30,424 bases of DNA from Nanobdellota archaeon (GTDB lineage: Archaea; Nanoarchaeota; Nanoarchaeia; Parvarchaeales; Parvarchaeaceae), in NCBI GenBank assembly GCA_021796445.1, contig JAKACB010000010.1, positions 1 through 30,424 on the forward strand. The letters run 5' to 3'. Under the pieces are notes generated by a model. It was not told where the DNA came from. It made no database searches and saw only the letters and a list, made by a program, of their open reading frames with translations. The position numbers and the translations under genes were made by a program. Shown here piece by piece: positions 30,177-30,424 of this stretch; the stretch's first letter is position 1; every line of letters begins with the position of its first letter.

Positions 30177-30259
30177 GCAGAGGTAACGAAGCGGTCAAAC
30201 GTGTAAGGCTTAGGACCTTATGGCTTAGGCCTTCGAGGGTTCAAATCCCTCCCTCTGCA
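30177..30259 (+). tRNA. tRNA-Leu (anticodon UAG)
   Basis: A class II tRNA without intron. Acceptor GCAGAGG pairs with CCTCTGC; anticodon stem TAAGG/CCTTA encloses the loop CTTAGGA, so the anticodon is TAG (30211-30213), reading CUA. The long variable arm TGGCTTAGGCCTTC can fold with GGC/GCC. The T-stem is GAGGG/CCCTC with loop TTCAAAT. The discriminator is A (30259), as required by LeuRS, and CCA is not encoded. It lies 4 bases after the MBF1-like stop, so it is either co-transcribed with pheST-mbf1 or has its promoter inside the end of that gene. Confidence 0.93.
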
Positions 30260-30359
30260 TTTCTTTTGGTTATTTCATGCAAAAAGCTTAATGATAAACT
30301 TAAATACTAAAATTTGCTTATCTTCTTATAGCATTAAAATTAAGTTGTGAGGTGTGAAC

Positions 30360-30424
30360 ATGGTAAATCTTCCGTTTGATAATTTCTTGAATATATTCAA
30401 GAAGAATGTAAATGTGGATTCCTC
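30360..30424 (+). CDS. Start of an unknown gene, cut by the window end
   Basis: Only about 21 codons are visible, beginning MVNLPFDNFLNIFKKNVNVD. GAGGTG, 5 bases before the ATG, is a good ribosome-binding site. A TATA-like CTTAAATACTAA near 30299-30310 would place transcription start around 30327-30330, leaving a leader of about 30 bases. The residues are not enough for a family call. Confidence 0.55.
   Translation, partial: MVNLPFDNFLNIFKKNVNVDS

Noticed and set aside
1..30424. CRISPR arrays, insertion sequences, rRNA or prophage
   Set aside because: No regularly spaced repeats, transposase-like proteins, rRNA sequence or phage structural genes were seen.

Overview
The window looks like a gene-dense, low-GC (by eye) archaeal chromosome segment, most likely from a small-genome DPANN-type archaeon; a Parvarchaeota/Micrarchaeota-like acidophile is a tentative guess. 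The archaeal assignment rests on the end of ribosomal protein L37e, archaeal-type TrpRS, ValRS and PheRS, Hel308, archaeal RNase J, an MBF1-type zinc-ribbon/HTH protein, an AK6/Fap7-type kinase, an enolase-uS2 gene pair, two tRNA genes with introns at position 37/38 that fold as bulge-helix-bulge, and many genes whose TATA-like box lies about 25 bp before the start codon (leaderless transcription). The lineage guess rests on class II LysRS, a tRNA-Ile with a UAU anticodon, short proteins and very tight packing.

Layout. 1-2847 (+): end of L37e, HAD phosphatase, TrpRS, and two overlapping small membrane proteins. 2848-5261 (+): a ribbon-helix-helix regulator behind a perfect 28-bp palindrome, a CysD/CysH-like PP-loop protein, an unknown protein, tRNA-Ile(UAU) with intron, an unknown protein, and a 45-aa zinc ribbon with a possible leader peptide. 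5314-9178 (-): class II LysRS, MgtC/DUF4010 membrane protein, GT4 glycosyltransferase. 9250-13961 (+): Hel308, metallophosphoesterase, sulfide:quinone oxidoreductase-like flavoprotein with DUF1641 partner, and tRNA-Arg(UCG) with intron. 14023-16641: an unknown protein and a small winged-helix protein (+) meeting an operon of a long coiled-coil protein and a second winged-helix protein (-). 16676-22747 (-): DUF192, asparagine-synthase-like PP-loop protein, RNase J, ValRS, ThiS/MoaD-like sulfur carrier, TtuA/Ncs6-like tRNA thiolase, with very short spacers or overlaps. 22815-25112 (-): AK6/Fap7-like kinase, enolase, uS2. 25165-30424 (+): membrane-bound HELAH zincin, PheS, PheT, MBF1-like protein, tRNA-Leu(UAG), and the start of an unknown gene.

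Most of the window serves translation: four aminoacyl-tRNA synthetases, three tRNAs, two ribosomal proteins, tRNA thiolation and RNA processing. The more unusual parts are (a) the RHH/PP-loop/unknown operon, in which two neighbouring proteins end in the same C-terminal peptide and an operator-like palindrome sits at the promoter; (b) the valS-sulfur carrier-thiolase run with no intergenic bases; (c) the SQR-DUF1641 pair, with glycine codon use unlike its neighbour; (d) the unknown coiled-coil/winged-helix locus; and (e) the membrane zincin that shares one symmetrical TATA element with the AK6 kinase. No CRISPR array, insertion sequence or rRNA was seen. No gene-free stretch exceeds 300 bases; the longest (13708-13868) holds only AT-rich, promoter-like sequence.
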